Source: Aquificota bacterium
GTDB lineage: Bacteria > Aquificota > Aquificia > Aquificales > QOAS01
Length of the DNA: 36,477 nucleotides
Assembly (NCBI GenBank): GCA_026987085.1
Contig: JALSNH010000145.1
Coordinates: forward strand, 1-36,477
Reading direction: 5' to 3'
In this document: piece by piece, positions 6,590 through 15,226 of the stretch
Layout: the number at the start of each line of letters is the position of its first letter
How positions within the stretch are numbered: position 1 is the first letter of the stretch
Position numbers and translations under genes: made by a program
The notes under the pieces: generated by a model
Told to the model about the DNA's origin: nothing
What the model saw: only the letters and a program-made list of their open reading frames with translations
Database searches by the model: none

Positions 6590-7267
6590 ATGTCCAATAA
6601 ACCCTATACGATAATAACTTCCGAAATTACCGTAGATGGAAAACTAACCCTCTACAGGGGAGCTTCCTCAAAAGAGTTAATGACTTTTATGGATGTGGAG
6701 GCCTACAAATACCTACACCAAATAAGGGCCAAAGTAGATGCCATAATGGTAGGTTGCGAAACGGTAAGAACCGACAATCCCTCTTTAACTGTTCGATATG
6801 TTGAAGGCAAGAATCCTATAAGGATAATTCCCTGTGGAAGTGGAAATATTCCTTTAGATGCCAATATCTTTTCGAAGGATTCGGAAACTTGGATTTTAAC
6901 AACCCCAAAAATGCCCGAGGATGTAAGAAAGGCCATAGAAAGCAAAGGGCATAAAGTTTTTCTCTTTCAAAAAGAGAAACTGGACTTTAAAGAAATTTGG
7001 GAATTTTTATACAAAAAGGGTATTAGAAGTATTTTGGTAGAGGGAGGATCGAACGTTAACTGGCAGTTGGTAAAAAACAACCTTGTTGATGAAGTTAGAC
7101 TAATACATATACCGGTAATAGTAGGTGGTGAAGATATTCCTACTTTGGTTGGTGGAGAAGGCTTTAAAGCCCTTTCAAAGCTTTTACATTTAAGACTTCG
7201 TTCCCATTTTGTGAGAGGAAGGCAACTTATCACCGAATGGGAAGTTGTAAAAGATAAGAAGGCCTAA
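6590..7267 (+). CDS. RibD C-terminal/RIB7-type pyrimidine reductase (riboflavin biosynthesis)
   Basis: This 225-residue protein of the dihydrofolate-reductase-like RibD_C fold is a stand-alone reductase with no N-terminal deaminase domain. Motifs: a V-D-G-K near residue 15, H-Q-I-R-A-K-V-D-A-I-M-V-G at 43-55, T-D-N-P-S-L-T-V-R at 61-69, and the NADPH-site V-E-G-G-S-x-V-N-W at 150-158. Continuous stand-alone forms are typical of archaeal and fungal RIB7, which reduce the ribosylamino-pyrimidinone phosphate before deamination. In most bacteria reductase and deaminase are fused as RibD. The variant substrate loop P-C-G-S-G-N-I-P replaces the common V-D-S-x-x-R-I-P. It lies between the rpsO terminator and metG, 36 bases upstream of the latter. 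A general RibD_C reductase with another substrate remains possible. Confidence 0.8.
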   Translation: MSNKPYTIITSEITVDGKLTLYRGASSKELMTFMDVEAYKYLHQIRAKVDAIMVGCETVRTDNPSLTVRYVEGKNPIRIIPCGSGNIPLDANIFSKDSETWILTTPKMPEDVRKAIESKGHKVFLFQKEKLDFKEIWEFLYKKGIRSILVEGGSNVNWQLVKNNLVDEVRLIHIPVIVGGEDIPTLVGGEGFKALSKLLHLRLRSHFVRGRQLITEWEVVKDKKA

Positions 7268-7303
7268 TCTTGTTTAGGTGTTTTTTTATCCTTTATCCTC
7301 TTA

Positions 7304-9223
7304 ATGGAATCTAAATACTATATAACCACGCCGATTTACTACGTTAACGGCGACCCCCATTTGGGACATGCCTATACAACAATTGCGGCCGATATTTTGG
7401 CAAGGTTCAACCGTTTGAGGAATAAAAAGGTATTTTTCCTAACGGGGACAGACGAGCACGGTTTAAAAATCCAACAGACGGCGGAAAAGTTGGGAATTAC
7501 ACCCAAAGAGTTGGCCGATAAAAATGCCAACCGCTTTAAGGAACTTTGGAAACTTTTAAATATCTCCTACGATAGGTTTATAAGAACAACCGAACCCGAG
7601 CACGTTAAGGCGGTTAAACATATCCTCCAAAGGTGCTACGAAAAGGGCGATATCTATAAAGGGTATTACGAAGGTTGGTATTGCGTCGGCTGTGAGGAGT
7701 TTAAAACGGAAAAGGAACTCCTCGAGGGGAACGTTTGCCCGATTCATAAAAAACCTTGCGAGTATATAAAGGAGGAAACCTACTACTTTAGGCTCTCGAA
7801 ATATACGGAGCCCCTTTTGGAGTTCTACGAAAGAAACCCGCAATTTGTAAAGCCCGAATACCGCTTTAACGAGGTAAAAGAGTTCGTAAGGCAAGGACTT
7901 AAGGATATCTCCATAACCCGTCCCCGCAATAGGGTTAAATGGGGTATACCCGCCCCCTTCGATGAGAACCAAACCGTTTATGTATGGTTCGACGCCCTAA
8001 CCAACTACCTTAGCGGGATAGGTTATCCAAAGCCCCAATATAGGGAGTGGTGGCCGGCCGACCTCCACCTTGTGGGTAAGGATATTTTGAGGTTCCACGC
8101 CGTCTATTGGCCGGCCTTTTTAATGAGCGCCGGGGAGGAGCTCCCCAAACAGATTTTTGCCCACGGTTGGTGGCTCGTTGAGGGGCACAAAATCTCCAAA
8201 AGTTTGGGAAATGTAATAGACCCCTTTGTGGCGGTGGAAAAGATAGGCGTCGACCCCTTTAGGTATATCCTCTTTAGGGAGACACCCTTCGGGGAAGATG
8301 GAAACCTAACCCGCGAAAGTGTTTTAAACAGGGTAAACGGCGAACTGGTAAACGAGATAGGAAACCTCTACTCAAGGGTCGTTGCTATGGTTCACAAATA
8401 CCTCGGGGGGGAAATCGATAATGTGAAAGACCTTTCCGAGTTTTCCGATTACAAAAACCTTACCGAGGGGATTATCAGAAATTACATAAAACTTGTTGAG
8501 GATTACAAGTTCCACAAAGCCCTCGAGGAGGTTTTAAAACTTGCCGAATACCTAAACCGGTTTATAGACCAAACCAAACCCTGGGAGCTCTATAAAAACA
8601 AAGACCTCAAAAGGTTAAAAACGGTTCTCTACATTGCCCTAAACGGTTTGGCGGTAATTACCCACCTGCTCTACCCCTTTATGCCGACAACTATGGAAAA
8701 AGCCCTAAAAATGGTTGGTTTAGAAAAATTTGAAACCTTCGATAGGTTAAACGCTTTTGTTTTAAAAACCCCCCTAAAGGTTGGTAAAAAGGAGAACCTC
8801 TTTAGGAGGATTACTGAAGATGACCTAACCTTTATAGTGAAGGTTGAAGAAAAACCTAAGGAGGTAAAGATGGAGGAGAAAAAACCTGAAGGTGTGGAGT
8901 ATATCGACTTTAACGATTTCCAAAAGGTGGTTCTAAAGGTGGGACAAATCCTTGAAGTGGAAGAGATACCTAAGGCCAAAAAACTTTACAAACTTACCGT
9001 GGAACTCGGCGAGGAAAATCCGAGAACGATAGTTGCGGGCATTAAACCTTTTTACACTCCCGAGGAATTGAAAGGCAAAAAGGTTATAGTTGTGGCCAAC
9101 CTAAAACCCAAAAAACTAATGGGTATCGAAAGCCAAGGTATGCTTTTGGCAGCCAACGACGGAGAGAATTTCTCCCTCCTTACGGTGGAAAAGAATATAA
9201 AAAACGGAACAAGGGTTTCCTAA
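7304..9223 (+). CDS. metG: Methionyl-tRNA synthetase with fused C-terminal tRNA-binding domain
   Basis: The 639-residue class I synthetase charges tRNA-Met. H19-L-G-H22 is the HIGH motif and K296-I-S-K-S300 the KMSKS loop. The zinc knuckle is C127-x2-C130 with C145-P-I-H148, matching the single-zinc Thermus-type enzyme. The anticodon-binding helical domain spans about 330-500. After a Lys/Glu-rich linker, residues about 535-639 form a Trbp111/EMAP-II-like OB domain (V-L-K-V-G-Q-I-L-E-V, ending G-M-L-L-A-A). In Aquifex aeolicus the enzyme is split into two genes, so the fused form here differs. Codon use is more G+C-rich and CC-ending than in its neighbours, as expected for a highly expressed gene. 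Confidence 0.97.
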   Translation: MESKYYITTPIYYVNGDPHLGHAYTTIAADILARFNRLRNKKVFFLTGTDEHGLKIQQTAEKLGITPKELADKNANRFKELWKLLNISYDRFIRTTEPEHVKAVKHILQRCYEKGDIYKGYYEGWYCVGCEEFKTEKELLEGNVCPIHKKPCEYIKEETYYFRLSKYTEPLLEFYERNPQFVKPEYRFNEVKEFVRQGLKDISITRPRNRVKWGIPAPFDENQTVYVWFDALTNYLSGIGYPKPQYREWWPADLHLVGKDILRFHAVYWPAFLMSAGEELPKQIFAHGWWLVEGHKISKSLGNVIDPFVAVEKIGVDPFRYILFRETPFGEDGNLTRESVLNRVNGELVNEIGNLYSRVVAMVHKYLGGEIDNVKDLSEFSDYKNLTEGIIRNYIKLVEDYKFHKALEEVLKLAEYLNRFIDQTKPWELYKNKDLKRLKTVLYIALNGLAVITHLLYPFMPTTMEKALKMVGLEKFETFDRLNAFVLKTPLKVGKKENLFRRITEDDLTFIVKVEEKPKEVKMEEKKPEGVEYIDFNDFQKVVLKVGQILEVEEIPKAKKLYKLTVELGEENPRTIVAGIKPFYTPEELKGKKVIVVANLKPKKLMGIESQGMLLAANDGENFSLLTVEKNIKNGTRVS

Positions 9224-9240
9224 ACTAAAAGCTCCTAAAA

Positions 9241-11139
9241 ATGGATTTAAGAAAACGTTTTCTTTATCTCTACCTGCTCTTTCTTGCAATGTTTATTCTC
9301 TTGGGAATTAGATATATACAAATTCAACTCCTATTTAAGGACAATTACTTTAAAGAACTCACAAAAAGATACTCTGATGTAAGAACCATAACTTTACCGG
9401 AATGGCGGGGAATAATCTACTCTGCCGATGGTGTTCCCCTTGCCATTACCATTGACAACTATATTTATTACGCCATAACTTCGAAACTCAGTGAGGAAGC
9501 TAAACAGATTTATGCCTCAACTTTCGATGTAGCTTTTAATATTCCCAAAAAGGAGATATTAAAACAGCTAAATTCCAAAGAAGGTTATTTAGAAATATAC
9601 CAATCCCCAAACCGTGATATATACAGGATTTTTAAAAAACTCCGTTATGCGTTATGGAAAACCCAAAGAAAACTTACGAAAGCATTGTTTGGACGATACG
9701 TAGTTGATACTTTCAAACTTCGAGAATTTTGCAAAAAGCCCCCTTCGGGGGAACTTCCCAGAAAGATATGTGCAATTCAAGAGATTTTAGATTGGACCGG
9801 TGTGGAAGTTGCCAATAAAAGGGTATATCCACAAGGAAGATTTCTTGCTAACACTATCGGCTTTGTAAACTCCCAAAACTTTGGGAAGGCCGGTGTGGAA
9901 CTTATGGAAGATAAGAATCTCTATGCAGGACCAATAAAAATTCCCTACCTTTATGGAATAAAGCTAAAAGGTGTAGATGTACCGGCATTTAGATATATGA
10001 AAAAGAATTTAACTTCCGATGTATATCTTACTATCGATTTTACAATTCAAGCAATTTTAGAAGAAACCAAAGAGGAAATAGTAAAACGATGGAAACCTAA
10101 AAAGGTTGTCATATTACTGATGAACGCCTACAACGGAAAAATATTGGGTTTAGCGGTATATCCCGATTTTAATCCCAACAAACCCTTTAAAAACTGGCAA
10201 GAATATCTAAACAGTCGCAATCCGGCCTTCATGGATGTATTCGAAATGGGATCCGTTATCAAACCCTTTTTTGTAGGCTTGGCGCTATACAAACACCGAA
10301 TCTCCGTGAACGACAAAATTTATATAGATGGAGGTCGCACAAAGATAGGGGGGCATATAGTAAGGGATGCAGAAAGACTGTATACCTCTTACCTCTCCGT
10401 TAGAGACGTTTTGGTTCATTCTTCCAATGTGGGAACCGTTCAAATAGCGCGGCACCTTAAAAAGGAAGATGAAGAATGGCTTATAAATCTTTTAGGGTGG
10501 AATAAAAAAATCTCCAACTTTCCCGGTTCTACTTCCGGATTAATACCGAATTTAAACCTACCTGCCAACCGGCTTTATATAGCGTTCGGCCAAGGTTTAG
10601 CATTAACACCTATTCATCTTGTTAGTTCCTACGCCGCTTTACTAACAGGTTATGCTCCCGTTCCCCAACTGGTTGAAAAGGTGGTTAGAGAAGATGGTAA
10701 GGTTATTAAAGAGTTCAAGCCCCAATATATAAATAGCGAACCCTTGTTTGACGAAGAAACGCGAAGATGGCTTTTAGAAACTTTCCACCAAATTGTAATT
10801 AGAGGAACCGGAAAGAAAGCAAACCCCTACTACTACAGGGTTGGAGGAAAAACGGGAACTGCTCAAGTCTACGATAAAAAACTTCACATGTATTCTTCAA
10901 CACGTTATGTTACCTCTTTTATAGGTTTCTTTCCCTATCCAAAACCCAAATATGTTTTGTTGGTTCTAGTTGATGAACCCAAAGCCCCTTATAGGGGCTT
11001 ACTTTATGGCGGAACGGTGGCCGCGCCTTACTGGGCGGAAATAGTTAACAGAGTTTCCTCCTATCTCTTAATAAAACCTAATTTGGATAAAAGGTTGGAA
11101 CAAAAACTGGAAAGGTTAAATAGCCATAGGCATAATTAG
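9241..11139 (+). CDS. Class B penicillin-binding protein (FtsI/PBP2-type transpeptidase)
   Basis: The 632-residue protein has one N-terminal transmembrane helix (about 8-25) and a periplasmic part. The dimerisation domain begins with W-R-G-I-I-Y-S-A-D-G at about 55-64, equivalent to R-G-x-I-x-D-R-N-G. All three transpeptidase motifs are present: S338-V-I-K, S394-S-N396 and K537-T-G. It cross-links peptidoglycan during division or elongation. Among class B PBPs it resembles FtsI/SpoVD, but it has no PASTA repeats and an unusual Lys-rich segment at about 130-165, so FtsI versus PBP2 is not settled. It lies 17 bases after metG rather than in a dcw cluster. Its 3' end overlaps convergent dnaN by 24 bases. 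Confidence 0.9.
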   Translation: MDLRKRFLYLYLLFLAMFILLGIRYIQIQLLFKDNYFKELTKRYSDVRTITLPEWRGIIYSADGVPLAITIDNYIYYAITSKLSEEAKQIYASTFDVAFNIPKKEILKQLNSKEGYLEIYQSPNRDIYRIFKKLRYALWKTQRKLTKALFGRYVVDTFKLREFCKKPPSGELPRKICAIQEILDWTGVEVANKRVYPQGRFLANTIGFVNSQNFGKAGVELMEDKNLYAGPIKIPYLYGIKLKGVDVPAFRYMKKNLTSDVYLTIDFTIQAILEETKEEIVKRWKPKKVVILLMNAYNGKILGLAVYPDFNPNKPFKNWQEYLNSRNPAFMDVFEMGSVIKPFFVGLALYKHRISVNDKIYIDGGRTKIGGHIVRDAERLYTSYLSVRDVLVHSSNVGTVQIARHLKKEDEEWLINLLGWNKKISNFPGSTSGLIPNLNLPANRLYIAFGQGLALTPIHLVSSYAALLTGYAPVPQLVEKVVREDGKVIKEFKPQYINSEPLFDEETRRWLLETFHQIVIRGTGKKANPYYYRVGGKTGTAQVYDKKLHMYSSTRYVTSFIGFFPYPKPKYVLLVLVDEPKAPYRGLLYGGTVAAPYWAEIVNRVSSYLLIKPNLDKRLEQKLERLNSHRHN

Positions 11140-12210
11140 GCATATGTAAGGTTCCTCTTCAAAATTTTCGGCTTCTATTACGGCGGGAGAGTCGGGGTCT
11201 ACCAACTTGAACCAAATTCTTTCGCTATCATAGTTATCGAGAGCTTCGATAATATAACGAGCGTTAAATTCGGTCGATATAGTTTCCCCAACATACTCCG
11301 CTTCTACTTCGTCCTCCGCTTCTCCGAATTCAGGGTCGGAGACTTCCAGTTTAACGAGATTTTCCATTAGAGTGATTTTTACAGGCTTAACTTTGCCCTC
11401 TATTAAAAGGGTCACCCTCTTTAAAGCGTTAACAAATTCTTCTACTGCTATTAAAGCATTGTAATTCGTTTCCGAAGGTAAAACGCTTTCGTAATCTGGA
11501 TAATCTCCCTCCAAAAGGCGAACTGCTAATTTCCAATTCTCACCCTCAATGAAGGCGAAATTTTCGGAGGCGGCCAATGTTAACTCGTCTAATTTTACTA
11601 TTAACTTTTTCAAAACCTTTAAACTCTTTTTGGGCAGTAAAAATTTCAAGTTAAAGTTATCTACTTGAGGTCTGTAGAGTGCCAACCTATGGCCATCTGT
11701 ACCAACAAAATCTACAACCGACCCTTTTCCATTAACGTAGAGCCCATTAAGAACAATGTTTTCCGAATCTTTAGGTATTGCATAATCAGTTCTTTCTATA
11801 GCCTCCAGGATAATACCCCCATCCAGATGGGAAGTTTTCATATCCTCCTGAGGTTCCGGAAATTCGGGAAACTCTTCCGGGTCAACCGTTGTAAGTTTAA
11901 ACCTTGAACGGCCACATTCTATAAGAAGGTTTTCCCCCTGTAGGCTTAGAACTACTTCCGCACACTTTCCGTTTTTAATTAATTCGGTTAACTTCTGTGA
12001 GTTCACAGAGATAATTCCCTCTTCAATTACATTGGCAGGAACCTGAAGTGTCAAATAATTCTCTAAATCGGTAGCTTTAATAATAAGATGTTCTCCTTCG
12101 GCGGCAAGTAGAAAATTGGTAAGTATTGGTAAAGCAGCCTTTTTTTCTGTAGCCTCCTTTGCTTTATTTAAAGCGTCCTCTAAAAGTTTTCTATCACAAA
12201 TAACCTTCAT
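11116..12210 (-). CDS. dnaN: DNA polymerase III beta subunit (sliding clamp)
   Basis: The 364-residue length is typical for a bacterial beta clamp of three repeated domains. Recognisable segments are A-L-P-I-L-T-N-F at about 26-33, the F-V-G-T-D-G-H-R-L-A motif at about 168-177 in domain 2, and the terminal L-I-M-P-M that contributes to the clamp-binding pocket. It tethers polymerase III to DNA. dnaN usually lies with dnaA; here it follows acyP by 46 bases, possibly in an operon, and overlaps the PBP gene at its 3' end. No DnaA-box cluster is visible around it, so this need not be the replication origin. Confidence 0.97.
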   Translation of the reverse strand: MKVICDRKLLEDALNKAKEATEKKAALPILTNFLLAAEGEHLIIKATDLENYLTLQVPANVIEEGIISVNSQKLTELIKNGKCAEVVLSLQGENLLIECGRSRFKLTTVDPEEFPEFPEPQEDMKTSHLDGGIILEAIERTDYAIPKDSENIVLNGLYVNGKGSVVDFVGTDGHRLALYRPQVDNFNLKFLLPKKSLKVLKKLIVKLDELTLAASENFAFIEGENWKLAVRLLEGDYPDYESVLPSETNYNALIAVEEFVNALKRVTLLIEGKVKPVKITLMENLVKLEVSDPEFGEAEDEVEAEYVGETISTEFNARYIIEALDNYDSERIWFKLVDPDSPAVIEAENFEEEPYICLIMPMAI

Positions 12211-12256
12211 AGTTTAGTTTTATTAAAAACCAAAACTTTTAAAGGAAAGTGAAAAC

Positions 12257-12541
12257 TTAAAAATCCCTGCGTATGTAGAAATCCATAAACTCTCCTGTAG
12301 GTTCTTCCCAATAAACCTCTATACGATCAACCCTTGCCAATGAAGGTCCCTTTTTGAGGTCTTCCAGAAATTCCTTTAAAAGAACCTCATCTCCCTCCGC
12401 TACTACTTCCACGCGCCCGTCGGGTAAGTTTCTTACCCAGCCGGTTATTCCATAAACATTTGCCCGTTTTTCGGTAAAGTATCTAAAGCCTACCCCTTGT
12501 ACTCTTCCAGAGATAAAAGCGTGTAATCTTTTCACAACCAT
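12257..12541 (-). CDS. acyP: Acylphosphatase
   Basis: This 94-residue protein hydrolyses carboxyl-phosphate bonds such as acetyl phosphate and carbamoyl phosphate. The active-site pattern G-R-V-Q-G-V-G-F-R20-Y-F provides the phosphate-binding Arg, and W-V-R-N38-L-P-D-G-R-V-E supplies the catalytic Asn. Length and motif order are standard. The cytoplasmic protein is likely co-transcribed with dnaN downstream. Confidence 0.95.
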   Translation of the reverse strand: MVVKRLHAFISGRVQGVGFRYFTEKRANVYGITGWVRNLPDGRVEVVAEGDEVLLKEFLEDLKKGPSLARVDRIEVYWEEPTGEFMDFYIRRDF

Positions 12542-12649
12542 TTTGCAAAAAAAGAATATTTAAATTTTCTAATACCATTTTTTCCAGTTAAAAGTTAAAA
12601 TGTATATTTATACAATTCCATTACTAATTTAGTTTCTGTTATTAATTAT

Positions 12650-12663
12650 ATGCTAACAAGCAT
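12650..12663. repeat. Short inverted repeat in the leader of the small HTH gene
   Basis: ATGCT-aaca-AGCAT is a perfect 5-base inverted repeat, flanked on both sides by TTAATTA-like sequence. It sits 63 bases upstream of the HTH gene start and could be an operator or a weak hairpin. No T-run follows, so it is not a terminator. Confidence 0.35.
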
Positions 12664-12725
12664 GGTTTTAATTAGGCAAATGGAATAAGTTAAATTTTAT
12701 GTAAAAAAAGTAAGGAGGTGTTGAA

Positions 12726-12989
12726 ATGGCAAGGAGAAGTAGGTTTCCGGGGAGGGCTGTCTTAGATTATCTGTATAACCAACAAAGATATTCTATGGAA
12801 CTTATTGCCAAAATTTTTGGCGTATCCCGTGAGGCGGTGAGATTATGGTTAAATCAAGCGGGTATCCCTACAAGGGATAGGATTTACGCAGTGAAAACCA
12901 GGGGAGCAAGAAAGAGAATAAATGTACGGGAGATAAGAAAAAGATTGAAGGATATGTTCCCTGAGGTAGTTAGTCTTTTACCCTCTTAA
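12726..12989 (+). CDS. Small helix-turn-helix DNA-binding protein of unknown function
   Basis: This 87-residue basic protein is rich in Arg/Lys. Residues about 22-46 form a clear helix-turn-helix (Y-S-M-E-L-I-A-K-I-F-G-V-S-R-E-A-V-R-L-W-L), like those of resolvases, transposase N-termini or sigma region 4. The following I-P-T-R-D and a second basic helical stretch extend it. A strong AAGGAGGTG precedes the ATG, and the upstream spacer of 184 bases holds an inverted repeat. The protein is probably a small transcription factor or nucleoid protein; I do not recognise a named family. It overlaps the convergent PHP gene by 12 bases at the 3' end. Confidence 0.75.
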   Translation: MARRSRFPGRAVLDYLYNQQRYSMELIAKIFGVSREAVRLWLNQAGIPTRDRIYAVKTRGARKRINVREIRKRLKDMFPEVVSLLPS

Positions 12990-13976
12990 TCCTTCTCCTG
13001 GAGGTCTATATATTGCAACCGGTGAAAGACCGAAATAAATTTTTCCTATCCGGAATGAATATTTAAATAAAACAACTAAAGAAGCGTTAGCTTCAATAAT
13101 ACCGCAACTGTTCACTTTATAAAAACCTTTTTTAAAAAAATTAAAGGTTAGAATCTTTCTTTCCTTATAAAGGATTTTGTTATCCTTTTTTAAAATTTCA
13201 AAATTGCAAAGGGAAATATAAAAATTTCCTGAATATAAGCTTTCTATAATTTCATCTCCAAAGGTTTTATTTGATAATAAATAAAAACTCCAAAGGTAAG
13301 GAGGAAATGAGAAAAACTTTTTAGGTTTTTCCCACAGAGAGAGCTTAACATGATGATCTAAACCTCCTATTATTTTCAAATCTCCTTTTGTTCTTTGTAA
13401 ATAAAACTCAATCCATTTAAAAATAGGAATGAGTTTTGGAAAAAAATTCAAAGCTTTTAGTTTAACAAATGGATAAAGAAGTAAAAATCTAAGAATAAAG
13501 TAAATTTTTAAACTTGTTGAAGCTTCGGAAATAACATCTTTTAGGTCAATAAGTTCATAAAAAAAATCTTTTTTATATTTTCCACGCCAAGAGTACTCGG
13601 GTTTTCTGTTATTGTTAGGATGAGCTATAACTAGAAAAAGATTATTTAGTTTCAGAACTCGTCCATAAATAGGGTCTTGATATTCAATCCCGGGAATTAT
13701 TAAAGGACTTTTATAGAACTTTATAAAATCGTTATTGTGGTCGGTAATAAAAACTTTATCTATACCTAGTTTCTTTGCTGCTTTTTCTATCTCTTCCGGT
13801 TTACCCAAGCTATCGTAGGAATAGTAGGTATGAACATGAACTACAAAAGTTTTACCCTTTTTGGAAAACTCCTCTTGTTTGAGACAATTTTCAACTGTTA
13901 GCGTTTTAAAAGGATAGATAAATTCAAAAAAAATAAATATCAAGAGCGTAAAAATAAAAATTCCGAAAATAAGCAT
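12978..13976 (-). CDS. Membrane-anchored PHP-domain metallophosphoesterase
   Basis: The 332-residue protein has a hydrophobic N-terminal helix (2-19), probably an uncleaved anchor, followed by a PHP domain. Metal ligands are visible in order: H47-V-H49, T-D79-H80, E98 (P-G-I-E-Y), H119 (V-I-A-H-P) and the late G-L-D207-H-H motif. PHP domains hydrolyse phosphoester bonds of sugar phosphates, nucleotides or DNA ends; the substrate here is unknown. An interior hydrophobic stretch around 157-172 is unusual, and the last 80 residues are not recognised. The gene is markedly A+T-rich compared with neighbours such as metG. It converges on the small HTH gene with a 12-base overlap. Confidence 0.8.
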   Translation of the reverse strand: MLIFGIFIFTLLIFIFFEFIYPFKTLTVENCLKQEEFSKKGKTFVVHVHTYYSYDSLGKPEEIEKAAKKLGIDKVFITDHNNDFIKFYKSPLIIPGIEYQDPIYGRVLKLNNLFLVIAHPNNNRKPEYSWRGKYKKDFFYELIDLKDVISEASTSLKIYFILRFLLLYPFVKLKALNFFPKLIPIFKWIEFYLQRTKGDLKIIGGLDHHVKLSLWEKPKKFFSFPPYLWSFYLLSNKTFGDEIIESLYSGNFYISLCNFEILKKDNKILYKERKILTFNFFKKGFYKVNSCGIIEANASLVVLFKYSFRIGKIYFGLSPVAIYRPPGEGLRG

Positions 13977-14047
13977 TAAGAAATATAGTCCATCTTGCGC
14001 TTCCTTAAAACCTTATCTTTCTGAGTTTTTTAAAATTTAACCTCCTA

Positions 14048-15226
14048 ATGCTTCAAGTTCGTGTAAAACCTGGGGTGGAGAAAAAATTAAGAAACAGATT
14101 TCCTTGGGTATATAAAAAAGAAATTGCATCTTACTCAAGAACACCTAAAAAAGGAGAAACCGTAGTAGTTAGAGATTTCAGCGGTAAATTTATTGGCTAC
14201 GGATATATAAATCCGGAGGTCAATATAACTATCCGACTCTTATCGTTCGATAAAAACGAAAAGCCCACCCCGGAACTTATAAAAAGAAAAATTGAAAACG
14301 CCTATAACTATCGTAAAAGTTTAAATATTCCTTCCAACGCCTACCGTTTGATTCACTCCGAAGGTGATTTTCTTCCCGGTTTGATAGTGGATGTTTATGA
14401 CAAATGGGTGGCCGTGGAATTTACCACCTACGGTATGGAGGAATACAAAGAGGTTGTTATCGAAACCTTAAAAGAACTTTTAAATCCGGAAGGTATTTAC
14501 GAAAAAATAAACGAATTTAGTAAAAAAGTTGAGGGCCTGCGGGGTGAGGAACAGACACTTTATGGTACAGTTCCCGAAGAGATAGTTATTAGAGAATACG
14601 ATTTGAAATTTTATGTGAATATTCCCGAAGGGCAAAAAACCGGCATGTTCTTAGACCAAAGGAATGCACGTTATTTTCTCAGACAGTTAATAAAAGGAGG
14701 TGAAAGGGTTCTCGATGTGTTCTGCCACTCCGGAGGTTTTGCTATAAGTGCTAGAAAGGCCGGTGCGGGCGAGGTTATCGGAGTTGATATTAGCGATTTA
14801 GCTTTAGAACTTGCCAAAAAAAATGAAAAGTTAAACGGACTTGAAGGCATTAAATGGGTAGAAGCAAACGCTTTTGATTTTCTAAAAGAGCAACACAAAA
14901 GAGGAGAAAAATATGATGTGGTAATTATAGACCCTCCTTCGTTTGCCAAGAATAAAGCGGCGGTAGAGAATGCGTTAAGAGGTTATAAAGAACTTTTGGT
15001 AAGAGGTCTCCATATAACAAAACCGGGAGGAATTTTAGCTATATTCTCCTGTTCATTCCACATAACCGAACAGCACCTTCTCCAAACTTTACAGGACGCT
15101 GCTTTTGATACTAAAAAGGTTTTGAGGGTAAGAGCTAAAACTTATCAGGATTTGGACCACCCTTGGATTTTGCAAATTCCCAACACTCTATATTTAAAAG
15201 GAATTTGGGTGGAGGTTTTAAATTAG
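14048..15226 (+). CDS. rlmI: 23S rRNA m5C methyltransferase, RlmI-like
   Basis: This 392-residue protein has an N-terminal PUA domain (about 1-70: V-K-P-G-V-E-K-K-L-R...F-P-W-V), a central linker domain and a Rossmann SAM-dependent methyltransferase. The SAM site is V221-L-D-V-F-C-H-S-G-G-F, the active-site loop I-D-P-P-S-F-A-K at about 294-301, and the catalytic cysteine C335 in F-S-C-S. RlmI makes m5C1962 in E. coli 23S rRNA; the exact target here is inferred. No signal peptide. Its stop shares four bases with the stop of convergent trmB. Confidence 0.9.
   Translation: MLQVRVKPGVEKKLRNRFPWVYKKEIASYSRTPKKGETVVVRDFSGKFIGYGYINPEVNITIRLLSFDKNEKPTPELIKRKIENAYNYRKSLNIPSNAYRLIHSEGDFLPGLIVDVYDKWVAVEFTTYGMEEYKEVVIETLKELLNPEGIYEKINEFSKKVEGLRGEEQTLYGTVPEEIVIREYDLKFYVNIPEGQKTGMFLDQRNARYFLRQLIKGGERVLDVFCHSGGFAISARKAGAGEVIGVDISDLALELAKKNEKLNGLEGIKWVEANAFDFLKEQHKRGEKYDVVIIDPPSFAKNKAAVENALRGYKELLVRGLHITKPGGILAIFSCSFHITEQHLLQTLQDAAFDTKKVLRVRAKTYQDLDHPWILQIPNTLYLKGIWVEVLN

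Noticed and set aside
11116..12210. dnaN as a marker of the replication origin
   Set aside because: No dnaA, no cluster of TTATCCACA-like boxes and no A+T-rich unwinding region near it.
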